Positions 13,527 to 21,020 of a stretch of DNA of 24,930 nucleotides are shown one piece after another (position 1 is the first letter of the stretch; each line of letters starts with the position of its first letter). A model generated the notes under the pieces. It made no database searches. It saw nothing but the letters and a program-made list of their open reading frames with translations, and was not told the origin of the DNA. The position numbers and the translations under genes are program-made. Location of the stretch: NCBI GenBank assembly GCA_001821475.1, contig MHMF01000041.1, forward strand, positions 1-24,930, written 5' to 3'. This DNA is from Candidatus Nealsonbacteria bacterium RIFCSPLOWO2_01_FULL_38_120. Its GTDB lineage: Bacteria; Patescibacteriota; Minisyncoccia; Minisyncoccales; GWA2-38-27.

Positions 13527-14753
13527 ATGCGTTCTCGCATTATCACGGCAATAGACATCGGCTCCAGTTCTATTAAATTGCTTTCTGTTGCTCAAAAATT
13601 AAAGGACCAGAATTTTGAGGTTTTAAGCCTTCGCCAGGGATTATCAGCCGGCATAAGGAAAGGGGTTGTCATTGATATTTCCAAAGCGTCTAAAGCAGTC
13701 GCGGAAATTGTAAGGAAGGCAGAACAGGATTGCAATCAAAGAATAGAAATGGTTTATGCCAATATCGGCGGCGCCCATCTTTCCAGTAATTCTTCACATG
13801 GCCTGGTTTCTGTTTCCCGGGCAGACAGAAAAATTTCAGAAGAAGATATTGATAGAGTCTTGCAGGCCGCTCAGACATTTTCTTTGTCTTCAAATAAAGA
13901 AATTATTGATGTTTATCCGAGGGAATACGCTGTTGACGGTCAAGGCGGGATAAAGGAGCCATTAGGAATGGAGGGGGTGCGATTAGAGTCGGATGTTTTG
14001 GTTTTATGCGGGTTTTCGCCTTATTTAAAAAATTCTTCCCAAGCAATTGCGAATTCCGGTTTTCATCTTCAAGGACTAATTCCCTCCGCCATGGCTTCCA
14101 GCAGAGCTGTTTTAAATGACAGAGAAAAGGAATTAGGGGTTTGTGTTTTGGACATAGGGGCAGGGTCAACTGATATGTCTGTTTTTGAAGAAGGAGGGTT
14201 GATACACGTTGCTGTTTTTCCGGTCGGGTCGGCGAATATTACGAATGATATCGCGATTTGCCTTAAAACAGACATTAACGCGGCTGAAAAGATAAAATTG
14301 GAATTTGGTTCCTGTAAGAAATTCGGAGAGTCCGAACAAAAAGGAAAAAAATCAGAAAAAAAGATATTATTGGAAGGGGAGGACGGTTTGTTTTTTTCTA
14401 AAAAAATATTATCAAATATTATTGAAGCAAGGGTTTCGGAAATTTTTGAATTTGCCAATAAAGAGCTTAAAAAAATTTCTAAATTCGGAATGCTTCCAGC
14501 AGGCATTGTCCTTACGGGCGGAGGCGCGAAACTTCCCGGCATAAAAGAGCTGGCAAAAGAAGAGTTTAAATTGCCCTGCAGAATAGGATTTCCGGAAGAA
14601 TTTTTTTCAGCCCAGCAGGACCCTTGTTTTTCCACAGTCTGCGGGCTTGCGTTGGAAGCGGACGAGGCAAGCGGGCCAAGGGATAACTGGCAGGGCATAA
14701 AAGAAGGCGTGGGGAACAAAATAAGAAAGTTTTTCAGAATTTTTATCCCGTAG
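13527..14753 (+). CDS. ftsA: Cell division protein FtsA
   Basis: FtsA is an actin-like ATPase that ties FtsZ filaments to the inner face of the membrane and recruits later division proteins. The 408-residue protein has phosphate-1 IDIGSSSIKLLSV, the FtsA-specific 1C subdomain (about residues 80-160), phosphate-2 VLDIGAGSTDMSVF near 206 and the adenosine motif ILTGGGAKLPGI-like VLTGGGAKLPGI near 330. The C-terminus GNKIRKFFRIFIP forms the short amphipathic helix used for membrane binding. ftsZ follows after a 161-bp palindromic element. The partner FtsZ here lacks the usual C-terminal peptide that FtsA binds, so their contact must differ. The preceding gap (13446-13526) holds GTCTC-GAGAC and AT-rich repeats and no clear promoter. 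Confidence 0.95.
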   Translation: MRSRIITAIDIGSSSIKLLSVAQKLKDQNFEVLSLRQGLSAGIRKGVVIDISKASKAVAEIVRKAEQDCNQRIEMVYANIGGAHLSSNSSHGLVSVSRADRKISEEDIDRVLQAAQTFSLSSNKEIIDVYPREYAVDGQGGIKEPLGMEGVRLESDVLVLCGFSPYLKNSSQAIANSGFHLQGLIPSAMASSRAVLNDREKELGVCVLDIGAGSTDMSVFEEGGLIHVAVFPVGSANITNDIAICLKTDINAAEKIKLEFGSCKKFGESEQKGKKSEKKILLEGEDGLFFSKKILSNIIEARVSEIFEFANKELKKISKFGMLPAGIVLTGGGAKLPGIKELAKEEFKLPCRIGFPEEFFSAQQDPCFSTVCGLALEADEASGPRDNWQGIKEGVGNKIRKFFRIFIP

Positions 14754-14770
14754 CCGGCGGTTAGTTTGAT

Positions 14771-14931
14771 TTTGAATCACGAAAATCCTTTTGAGTATTT
14801 TGTTTCGGTTTGAAGGCGAGCCGAAGCAAAAATTTTGAGGCATACTGAAGAATGAAAGTATGCCGAAAAATTTTTGTAAAGGCGCAGCCCAAACCAAAAC
14901 ACAAAGAGTTAAAGGAATTTCGTGATTCAAA
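14771..14931. mobile_element. 161-bp MITE-like palindrome between ftsA and ftsZ
   Basis: Terminal arms TTTGAATCACGAAAATCCTTT (given as 14771-14791) and its complement at 14911-14931 differ at one base. The inner arms ending in CAAAAATTTTGAGGCATACT and its counterpart match at about 18 of 20 positions around a 10-nt loop, and the middle is moderately complementary. The whole can fold into one long hairpin. The ends resemble those of the palindrome at 16521-16625. No obvious target duplication is seen, and it encodes no transposase. Confidence 0.6.
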
Positions 14932-14942
14932 GTCATTAATGT

Positions 14943-15872
14943 ATGCAATCAAATATAAAGATAAAAGTTGTCGGGGTTGGGGGCTCGGGCGGAAACGCTA
15001 TTTCCCGGATGATGAAATGCAAGATAAAGGGAGTGGAACTTATAGCCGTAAACGCAGATGGACAAGACCTTAAAAAAGCGAAAGCGCATTGCAAGATAAG
15101 GATAGGCAGGGAACTGACAAAAGGCCTGGGCACGGGAATGAATCCGGAGATTGGTAAAAAAGCAGCCGAAGAACAGCGGGAAGAAATTGTCCAAGCGCTT
15201 TCAGGCGCTGATATGGTTTTTATTACCTGCGGATTGGGCGGAGGTTGCGGAGGCGGGGCAAGCCCTGTTGTGGCGGGGATAGCTAAAGATCTGGGCGCTT
15301 TGACTTTGGCAGTCGTGACAAAACCGTTTTCTTTTGAGGGGCTGCAAAGGGCTGAAGTGGCGGAAGAATGTCGGAAAAAACTAAAAGAAAAGGTTGATAC
15401 TTTAATTGTTGTTTCAAATGATAAGCTGTCCTTAATTTTAGATCCGGAAGCAACGATTTCAAACGCTTTTTGGTCGTGCGACGAAATCTTAAGGCAGGCG
15501 GTTCAGGGGATTTCTGATTTGATTGTTTTGCCCGGCATAATAAATATTGATTTTGCGGCCGTGAAATCAATTATGAAGGACTCTGGTTCAGCGCTTTTCG
15601 GAATTGGCACGGCCTCTGGACATGAAAGAGTAAAAGAAGCTGTTGCAAAGGCCTTGGGATCGCCATTATTAGGCGTTTCCTGCAAGGGAGCGAAAGGAGT
15701 GCTTTTTAATGTTTCCGGAGGCAAGGATATTGCCTTGGCCGAAGTTGACCAGGCCGCGAAAATAATAACTCAGGAGGTTTCGCCGGAAGCGAAAATAATT
15801 TTTGGGGCTATCCAGAACGAAAAGCTCAAAAAAGGAGAAATAAAAATAACCGTGATTGCCACAGGATTTTAA
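14943..15872 (+). CDS. ftsZ: Divergent, tail-less FtsZ
   Basis: FtsZ is the tubulin-like GTPase of the division ring. The 309-residue protein covers the GTPase and C-terminal folding domains: VVGVGGSGGNAISRM, GLGTGMNPEIGKKAAEE, VVTKPFSFEG, VSNDKL, and the T7 loop. Three features are unusual. The tubulin signature GGGTGTG reads GGGCGGG (99-105). The T7 loop reads NIDFAAVKSIM, so the second catalytic aspartate (E. coli D212) is Ala206, while D203 is kept. The protein stops at VIATGF, without the disordered linker and conserved C-terminal peptide that bind FtsA and others. It may have low GTPase activity or be a specialised FtsZ. It lies downstream of ftsA, as usual. Confidence 0.93.
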   Translation: MQSNIKIKVVGVGGSGGNAISRMMKCKIKGVELIAVNADGQDLKKAKAHCKIRIGRELTKGLGTGMNPEIGKKAAEEQREEIVQALSGADMVFITCGLGGGCGGGASPVVAGIAKDLGALTLAVVTKPFSFEGLQRAEVAEECRKKLKEKVDTLIVVSNDKLSLILDPEATISNAFWSCDEILRQAVQGISDLIVLPGIINIDFAAVKSIMKDSGSALFGIGTASGHERVKEAVAKALGSPLLGVSCKGAKGVLFNVSGGKDIALAEVDQAAKIITQEVSPEAKIIFGAIQNEKLKKGEIKITVIATGF

Positions 15873-15884
15873 TTTATTATGAGC

Positions 15885-15913
15885 TTGATTGGTTTTTTTA
15901 GAGAAACTATAAT
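15885..15913 (+). promoter_or_regulatory. Promoter of the decayed coiled-coil gene
   Basis: TTGATT (15885-15890), 17 nt, TATAAT (15908-15913), with the start near 15920, about 14 nt before the presumed former start codon at 15934. Confidence 0.5.
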
Positions 15914-15933
15914 TGAAGTATAAAAAACAAAAA

Positions 15934-16197
15934 ATAACAATTGATGATTTGATGTTAATAGTCCAAAAGGGATTTAACGGTACTGACGAAAAAATGGAAA
16001 AATGATTTAAAGATGTTGACGCTCGATTTGAAAAGGTTGACACCAAATTCAAATGGGTTAATGCTTGATTGGGAAATCTTGAAAGTGGCGTGGAAGAAAT
16101 AAAGCTTAAATTTGATAATGTTCCTTATGGTTTTTAATTAAATGCCGTAGATAATCGTTTGAGAAAAGTTGAAACGAAATTAGAAATTAAATCTAAT
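15934..16197 (+). pseudogene. Decayed small coiled-coil protein gene
   Basis: Read in one frame, the DNA gives a protein-like text: TIDDLMLIVQKGFNGTDEKMEK, then stop, FKDVDARFEKVDTKFKWVNA, stop, LGNLESGVEEIKLKFDNV, then stop, LNAVDNRLRKVETKLEIK. Heptad-like repeats and the TIDDL...QKGF opening match small coiled-coil proteins common in these bacteria. The breaks are TGA 16003 and TGA 16066, each easily derived from CGA (Arg), and TAA 16135, from GAA (Glu). The expected ATG before TIDD is ATA at 15934. There is no frameshift. A good promoter remains upstream. TGA recoding is unlikely, because TGA ends other genes here and TAA is also present. Confidence 0.65.
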
Positions 16198-16262
16198 GGA
16201 TTCTATGAAATTTTTATATTCCCAAACATTGGACGATTAGGAGGGGTGATTACAAAATATGC

Positions 16263-16293
16263 AAAAACTTCCGCTTGTGGGCGGAAGTTTTTT
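16263..16293 (+). terminator. Intrinsic terminator after the pseudogene
   Basis: AAAAACTTCCGC (16263-16274) pairs with GCGGAAGTTTTT (16281-16292) around TTGTGG, ending in a six-T run. The A-run on the left makes it usable in both directions. Confidence 0.75.
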
Positions 16294-16314
16294 GTTGGTA
16301 AACGGTAAATATTT

Positions 16315-16354
16315 TTGACTACGATAACAAGCGATCGCGTTTTTGCGTAGTCAA
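16315..16354. promoter_or_regulatory. Composite dyad 3 with GCGATCGC core
   Basis: Arms TTGACTACG (16315-16323) and CGTAGTCAA (16346-16354) are perfect complements around the palindrome GCGATCGC (16331-16338), with 7-nt spacers and one shared centre (16334.5). The layout equals that of the two dyads near dprA. It lies upstream of the nrdD promoter. Confidence 0.55.
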
Positions 16355-16400
16355 GATGCAAAAAAATGAGTTTTCCACAGGTTGAAGATTTTTTCAGGGC

Positions 16401-16428
16401 TTGACCCACTTTTTATCTGGGCTAAAAT
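16401..16428 (+). promoter_or_regulatory. Putative nrdD promoter
   Basis: TTGACC (16401-16406), 16 nt, TAAAAT (16423-16428). A start near 16435 would give a leader of about 200 nt carrying two large hairpins. Confidence 0.5.
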
Positions 16429-16462
16429 ATAATAACGATTTCTATATTTTACAATTTTTTTA

Positions 16463-16492
16463 ATAAAAAAACCGCAGTTTGCTCTGCGGTTG
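16463..16492 (-). terminator. Hairpin in the nrdD leader with minus-strand T-run
   Basis: AACCGCAG (16470-16477) pairs with CTGCGGTT (16484-16491). The A-run before it means a T-run on the minus strand, so as a terminator it would act leftward, where no gene is seen. On the plus strand it may act as a leader structure. Confidence 0.4.
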
Positions 16493-16520
16493 TAGTTTCT
16501 ATTATTTTCTGATTTATTAC

Positions 16521-16625
16521 TTTTGATTACGAAATGCTTTCTTGGTATTTTTTCCAAATTTCAGAGCGAAAATTTGGAAAAAAGACCTGAAACTCGTTTT
16601 TTTATTGGGCATTTCGTAATTCAAA
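16521..16625. mobile_element. 105-bp MITE-like palindrome upstream of nrdD
   Basis: Ends TTTTGATTACGAAATGC (16521-16537) and GCATTTCGTAATTCAAA (16609-16625) match at 15 of 17 positions, with an inner hairpin of TTTTTTCCAAATTT and AAATTTGGAAAAAA. Its termini resemble those of the element at 14771-14931 (both near TTTGAATYACGAAA). It ends 12 bases before the nrdD start codon. No transposase is encoded. Confidence 0.55.
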
Positions 16626-16637
16626 TGTATTCCTATT

Positions 16638-19600
16638 ATGGAGAATAAAATTGTCAAAATTCAAAAAAGGAATGGCGAAATTGTTGACTTCAGTCATGAT
16701 AAAATCACTGATGCGATTTTTAAGGCGATTACAGCGATTGAGCAGGGCGACGGGAAAAAATCAAAGCAGTTGTCGGACAAGGTGGTGGAGATTATGAATA
16801 GGAGGTTTAAGAAAGACGAACTTCCCCAAGTGGAGCAGATTCAGGATGTTGTTGAAGAGGTTTTGATAATGGAAGGAATGGTGGATATTGCCAGGGCCTA
16901 TATTTTGTATAGAGAACAAAGGAGAAGAATTAGGGAAGCGACGAAAGTTGTTGACGAATCAAGCGAAAAAATTGACAGCTATTTGAAAGAGCTTGACTGG
17001 CAGGTTAACGAAAATGCCAATATGACTTTTTCTTTGCAGGGATTGAATCAATATGTCGGCTCGTATATTTCCAAAAAATATTGGCTGAATAAAATTTATC
17101 CCAAAGAAGTAAGGGAAGCGGGGGCCAACGAGGATTTTCATATCCATAATTTAGAGATATTAGCTCCGTATTGCGCCGGGTGGGATTTGTATGACTTTTT
17201 AAAAAAAGGATTTGGCGGAGTAAGCGGCAAGTTGGAGTGCAGGCCCCCGAAACATTTAAGGACAGCTCTCGGCCAACTGATCAATATTCTTTTTACCCTT
17301 CAAGGAGAAACAGCCGGCGCAAACGCTGTTTCCAATTTTGACACGCTTTTGGCGCCTTTCATCCGCTATGACGGATTGGCTTATCCGCAAGTAAAGCAAG
17401 CGATGCAGGAATTTTTATTTAATTGTATGGTGCCAACTCGGGTCGGATTTCAGAGCTTGTGTTGGGACGAAATAGTGATAATTAAAGAAAAAGGAAAAAT
17501 TAAATTTGAAGAAATAGGAAAATTGATTGATAAAGAGTTTAATAAAAATCCTCATCGGATTATTGAAAAAAATTCTCAAAGCTACGCAGTAGAAAACCAC
17601 GACGATTATTATACTCTTTCTTTTGATAAAAATGGCAAGGCCGTTTGGGCTAAAATTAAAGCCTTTATTAGGCATAAGGTTCCTAAAAATTCAGGATTTG
17701 TGAAAATAAAAACCAATAGAGGCGAAGCGAAAGTTTCTCGAGCCCACTCTTTGTTTAGTTTTCAGAAGTTTGACGGTAAATTTAATCCGCTGGCAAAATC
17801 GGCTGAAGATATTAAAATTGCCAGAGATTACCGCCAATTAAATCCGGAAAATCATTTTCTTTCTTTAAAATTTTTAGAAAACTCTGGGAGAAAAAAACAA
17901 ATTGATTTGGTGGAAATTATAAATAATATTCCTCAACTTCAAAAAAATGTTTTTGTCCAGATTAATCCTACGCGAACATTGGAAGGAATTCGCCGGAATA
18001 TTCTTTTAGAAAAGCAAAGTTTTGTTCCTTTTTATAAAGAATTTGGCTTAAAAGATAGAGGAATCTGGCAGGATTGGCTTGAAAGAAAATCAATAAGATA
18101 TGATATTTGGCGGAGATACGGAGAGCAAAAACAGGAAATTAATTTTAAGTTTAAAAACAGCGAAAATTATTATCCTAGAATTTTAAAAGGGAAAATTTTA
18201 GAGGAATTTGTTAAATTATGCGCTTGGTATATTATAGAGGGCCATACGGCGATTTCCACGCCGCTTTATATTTCACAATCACCATCTGACAATTCGGAAG
18301 AAATTATAGGGCTTCTCAGGGGTCTGGGCGCTTTAGGACAAATCGCTGAAAATAGCAGTTATTCTCCTAAGAAAAAAGTTTCAGGTAAGGTTTTTAAAAT
18401 AACCGGCAAAGGACTTTTGTGCGAGATAGTCGGCAGAATTTGTGGTTATTTGTCTTTTAATAAAATAATTCCTTCTTTTATTTTTGAATTGAGCCCTGAA
18501 TACCAGGAAATTTTCTTAAAAACATTATTGAAGGGCGATGGAAGCGAGTATGAAAACCATTGGGATTTTGGCACCACTTCTAGAAAACTGGCAACCGGGT
18601 TGGGTTTGCTGTTGGCCCAAAATAATTACCGTTTTAATGTTTATACAGAAAATACCAGTCAAAAAAATATTAAATGGCGGGATAAACTTATAGTTAGGAT
18701 ACATAAAAATAACTCCAAACCAAGAAAATTTTATTTTGTTAATGATTTTGAAGCGAGCGCTTGCTTAAAAGTAGATACTTTTGAATATCAGAAAGATTAC
18801 GAATACGATATTTCGGTTGATCTGCCCCAGGAGAATTTTATAGGCGGAACAGGACTTTTAGTTTTTCATAATACGCCTTTTTTAAATGTTACGTTGGATA
18901 TTAATGTTCCTTCTTTTTTGGCGAAACAGCCGGTGATTGCGGGGGGCGTTCCCCAGAAAGAAATATATGGGGACTTTCAGTCGGAAATGGATATGTTTAA
19001 TAAGGCGTTTTACGAAGTTATTGTAGAAGGAGACGCTAAGGGCAGGCCGTTCACTTTTCCGATCCCGACTGTTTCAATCACAAAGGACTTTAATTGGGAT
19101 AATCCTGTTTTAGACCCTCTTTGGGAAGCAAGCGCGAGATATGGAATTAATTATTTTCAGAATTTTATCAAATCGGATATGAAACCAGAGGATGTCAGGA
19201 GTATGTGTTGCCGATTACGTTTGAATAATAAGGAGCTTTATATGAGGGGAGGAGGGCTTTTCGGATCGGCTCCGCTCACGGGTTCGATCGGGGTCACGAC
19301 AGCCAATCTTCCGAGGATAGGGTATCTTTCCAAAACGAAAAAAGAATTTTTTGAACGACTGGGAAATGTTATGGATCTGGCAAAAGAGAGCTTAGAAATT
19401 AAAAGAAAGGCCTTGGAGAATTTTATGGAAAAAGGGCTTTACCCGTATTCCAGATTTTATCTTTCTTCAGTGAAGAAAATGAGGGATTCTTATTTCGGCA
19501 ATCATTTTTCAACAATCGGGCTGATAGGCATGAATGAAGCCTTGCTTAATTTCTTGGGCGAGAATATAGCGTCAAAATCAGGAAAGAGATTTGCCTTGGA

Positions 19601-20159
19601 AGTGCTTGATTATATGCGGGAAAGATTGATTAAATACCAAGAGGAAACTGGAAATTTGTATAATCTTGAAGCAACGCCCGGAGAGGGGACGAGTTATAGG
19701 CAGGCGAAGTCGGACCGGGAAAAATATCCGGATATTATAACTGCTGGCACGAAAGAGTCGCCTTATTACACGAATTCTTCCCAATTGCCGGTGAATTACA
19801 CAGATGATGTTTTTGAGGCGTTGAAACTTCAGGACGATTTGCAATGCAAATATACCGGAGGAACTGTTTTCCATATGTTTTTAGGGGAAAAGATTGATGA
19901 AATTTCAATGGCTAAAAATTTAGTGAAAAAGGTTTTTGAAAACTTCAGTTTGCCCTATATTACCTTGACGCCGACTTTTTCAATTTGCCCGAGCCATGGA
20001 TACTTGTCAGGCGAGCATTTTTTCTGCCCGGAATGCGCCATAAAACAACCCTGCGAGGTTTATTCAAGAGTTGTCGGCTATATCCGTCCTGTCCAGCAGT
20101 GGCATATTGGAAAAAAGCAGGAATTTAAAGAGCGAAAAGAATTTAAAGCAAAAATTTAA
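16638..20159 (+). CDS. nrdD: Anaerobic ribonucleoside-triphosphate reductase with intein
   Basis: NrdD is the class III glycyl-radical enzyme that reduces NTPs to dNTPs without oxygen. The 1173-codon frame codes an ATP-cone (about 3-100, opening KIVKIQKRNGEIVDFSHDKI), the reductase core, a zinc-binding tail (CPSHGYLSGEHFFCPEC) and the glycyl-radical motif RVVGY with Gly1147 near the C-terminus. Residues 273-745 are an intein; removal joins GFQ to TPFLNVTLDI, restoring the family's usual GFQTPF-type sequence and leaving a 700-residue enzyme. The activase gene nrdG follows after a 120-bp gap that holds the 82-bp repeat. The start at 16638 has no Shine-Dalgarno motif. The strict need for anoxia suggests an anaerobic habitat. 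Confidence 0.96.
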   Translation: MENKIVKIQKRNGEIVDFSHDKITDAIFKAITAIEQGDGKKSKQLSDKVVEIMNRRFKKDELPQVEQIQDVVEEVLIMEGMVDIARAYILYREQRRRIREATKVVDESSEKIDSYLKELDWQVNENANMTFSLQGLNQYVGSYISKKYWLNKIYPKEVREAGANEDFHIHNLEILAPYCAGWDLYDFLKKGFGGVSGKLECRPPKHLRTALGQLINILFTLQGETAGANAVSNFDTLLAPFIRYDGLAYPQVKQAMQEFLFNCMVPTRVGFQSLCWDEIVIIKEKGKIKFEEIGKLIDKEFNKNPHRIIEKNSQSYAVENHDDYYTLSFDKNGKAVWAKIKAFIRHKVPKNSGFVKIKTNRGEAKVSRAHSLFSFQKFDGKFNPLAKSAEDIKIARDYRQLNPENHFLSLKFLENSGRKKQIDLVEIINNIPQLQKNVFVQINPTRTLEGIRRNILLEKQSFVPFYKEFGLKDRGIWQDWLERKSIRYDIWRRYGEQKQEINFKFKNSENYYPRILKGKILEEFVKLCAWYIIEGHTAISTPLYISQSPSDNSEEIIGLLRGLGALGQIAENSSYSPKKKVSGKVFKITGKGLLCEIVGRICGYLSFNKIIPSFIFELSPEYQEIFLKTLLKGDGSEYENHWDFGTTSRKLATGLGLLLAQNNYRFNVYTENTSQKNIKWRDKLIVRIHKNNSKPRKFYFVNDFEASACLKVDTFEYQKDYEYDISVDLPQENFIGGTGLLVFHNTPFLNVTLDINVPSFLAKQPVIAGGVPQKEIYGDFQSEMDMFNKAFYEVIVEGDAKGRPFTFPIPTVSITKDFNWDNPVLDPLWEASARYGINYFQNFIKSDMKPEDVRSMCCRLRLNNKELYMRGGGLFGSAPLTGSIGVTTANLPRIGYLSKTKKEFFERLGNVMDLAKESLEIKRKALENFMEKGLYPYSRFYLSSVKKMRDSYFGNHFSTIGLIGMNEALLNFLGENIASKSGKRFALEVLDYMRERLIKYQEETGNLYNLEATPGEGTSYRQAKSDREKYPDIITAGTKESPYYTNSSQLPVNYTDDVFEALKLQDDLQCKYTGGTVFHMFLGEKIDEISMAKNLVKKVFENFSLPYITLTPTFSICPSHGYLSGEHFFCPECAIKQPCEVYSRVVGYIRPVQQWHIGKKQEFKERKEFKAKI
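17454..18872 (+). other. Intein with LAGLIDADG-type homing endonuclease in nrdD
   Basis: The 473-residue intein starts at Ser273 (SLCWDEIVIIKEKGKIK, block A) and ends in FIGGTGLLVFHN with His-Asn (block G); the first residue after it is Thr, a valid +1 nucleophile. Block B is VKIKTNRGEAKVSRAHSLFSF with its histidine, and block F is YEYDISVDLPQENFIGG. The endonuclease domain shows two dodecapeptide-like motifs: LCAWYIIEGH (block C) and FLKTLLKGDGSEY (block E). Both acidic residues (E and D) are kept, so the nuclease could be active. The first residue is Ser rather than the commoner Cys. The insertion point in a conserved core sequence is typical. Confidence 0.93.
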
Positions 20160-20174
20160 GGAGTGCTATTTTTT

Positions 20175-20256
20175 AATTTTTAATTTCAAATCCCGTCAAA
20201 GAGCGGGATTTGTTTGTGTGCCTATCTGGTAGGCACACAAACAGTTTGATTGTTTT
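20175..20256. repeat. 82-bp double-hairpin repeat, copy 2 (inverted)
   Basis: This is the reverse complement of 10645-10726 with two differences. Here the second stem is the perfect 8-bp CGGGATTT type (AAATCCCG with CGGGATTT). It lies between nrdD and nrdG, and its right end supplies the -35 of the nrdG promoter (TTGATT at 20246). Confidence 0.85.
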
Positions 20257-20274
20257 TAGTAGGGATTATAAAAT
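20246..20274 (+). promoter_or_regulatory. nrdG promoter (leaderless)
   Basis: TTGATT (20246-20251), 17 nt, TAAAAT (20269-20274). The -10 ends 5 nt before the nrdG ATG, so transcription should start at or near the A of the start codon. Confidence 0.5.
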
Positions 20275-20279
20275 AAAAT

Positions 20280-21014
20280 ATGATTATCGGCGGACTGCAA
20301 AAATTAACTTTAATAGACTTTCCAGACAGATTAGCTGCCACGGTTTTTCTAGCTGGCTGTTCGTTCCGCTGTCCTTGGTGCTATTCGTCAGAGCTTGTTC
20401 TGCCGGAAAAAATTGGAAAACATCCTACAATTTCCGAAAAAGAATTTTTTGATTTTTTAAAAGAAAAACAAGGACTGTTAGACGGAGTGGTAATATGCGG
20501 AGGAGAACCGACAACGGATAATAATTTGCCGGATTTCGCGAAAAAGATTAAAGAGTTTGGCTACGCGATAAAATTAGACACAAACGGGACAAATCCCGCA
20601 ATGCTGGAAAATTTAATTGATAAAATATTGGTTGATTATATTGCTATGGATATTAAGGCGCCGTTTGCGGCGAAATTCGAAATACTAAATCCTAAATTCG
20701 GAATCTCGAATTACGAAAGAGCGGTTGGGGTGAAAGTGGATTTGGAGAAAATAAGAAAAAGCGTGAAAATAATAAAAAATTCAGGAATTGATTACGAATT
20801 TAGAAGCACGGTTGTGCCCGGTATCCACACAAAAGAGGATATTATACAAATTGCCAAAGATATCAGCCCGGCAAAGAAATACTATCTGCAAAATTTTAGG
20901 CCAGAAAAAACATTAGATCCGAAATTTGAAAAAATAAGACCTTATCGCCGGGAATATCTTTTGGAAATCCAAAAAGCAATCTCTCCATTTTTTGATATTT
21001 GCCGGATAAGATAG
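20280..21014 (+). CDS. nrdG: Anaerobic ribonucleotide reductase activating protein (radical SAM)
   Basis: NrdG uses S-adenosylmethionine and a 4Fe-4S cluster to make the glycyl radical on NrdD. The 244-residue protein shows the cluster motif CSFRCPWC (residues 27-34, CxxxCxxC), the GGEPT motif near 79 (VVICGGEPTTDNN) and LDTNGT near 105. It is of the longer NrdG type that begins IGGLQKLTLIDFPDRLAATVF. Between DIKAPF and the conserved YERAVGVKVDLEKI are about 14 extra residues (KFEILNPKFGISN), encoded by an imperfect palindrome (20674-20712). The frame from 20210 that overlaps its start is spurious. The gene pairs functionally with nrdD just upstream. Confidence 0.94.
   Translation: MIIGGLQKLTLIDFPDRLAATVFLAGCSFRCPWCYSSELVLPEKIGKHPTISEKEFFDFLKEKQGLLDGVVICGGEPTTDNNLPDFAKKIKEFGYAIKLDTNGTNPAMLENLIDKILVDYIAMDIKAPFAAKFEILNPKFGISNYERAVGVKVDLEKIRKSVKIIKNSGIDYEFRSTVVPGIHTKEDIIQIAKDISPAKKYYLQNFRPEKTLDPKFEKIRPYRREYLLEIQKAISPFFDICRIR
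20674..20712. repeat. Palindrome inserted in frame in nrdG
   Basis: AATTCGA (20674-20680) pairs with TCGAATT (20706-20712), then one mismatch and two more pairs, around a region with AAATCCTAAATTCGGAAT wording. It codes for residues about 132-145, not expected in NrdG. Confidence 0.55.
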
Positions 21015-21020
21015 GGATAT

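Noticed and set aside
14069..14719. A 216-codon open frame antisense to ftsA
   Set aside because: It is a shadow of the intact ftsA frame, and its translation is serine- and proline-rich without any family resemblance.
15934..16197. TGA recoded as glycine, as in Gracilibacteria or Absconditabacteria
   Set aside because: TGA ends hisS, ybeY and comEC, the expected residues are arginine rather than glycine, and a TAA also interrupts the frame.
16257..16320. A 19-codon leader peptide over the terminator hairpin at 16263-16293
   Set aside because: The AGGAGG is about 14 bases from the ATG, no regulatory codons stand out, and the downstream nrdD promoter makes an attenuator there unlikely.
16371..16379. 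TTTTCCACA as a DnaA box marking an origin
   Set aside because: A single near-match, with no cluster of boxes and no dnaA, dnaN or gyrB nearby.
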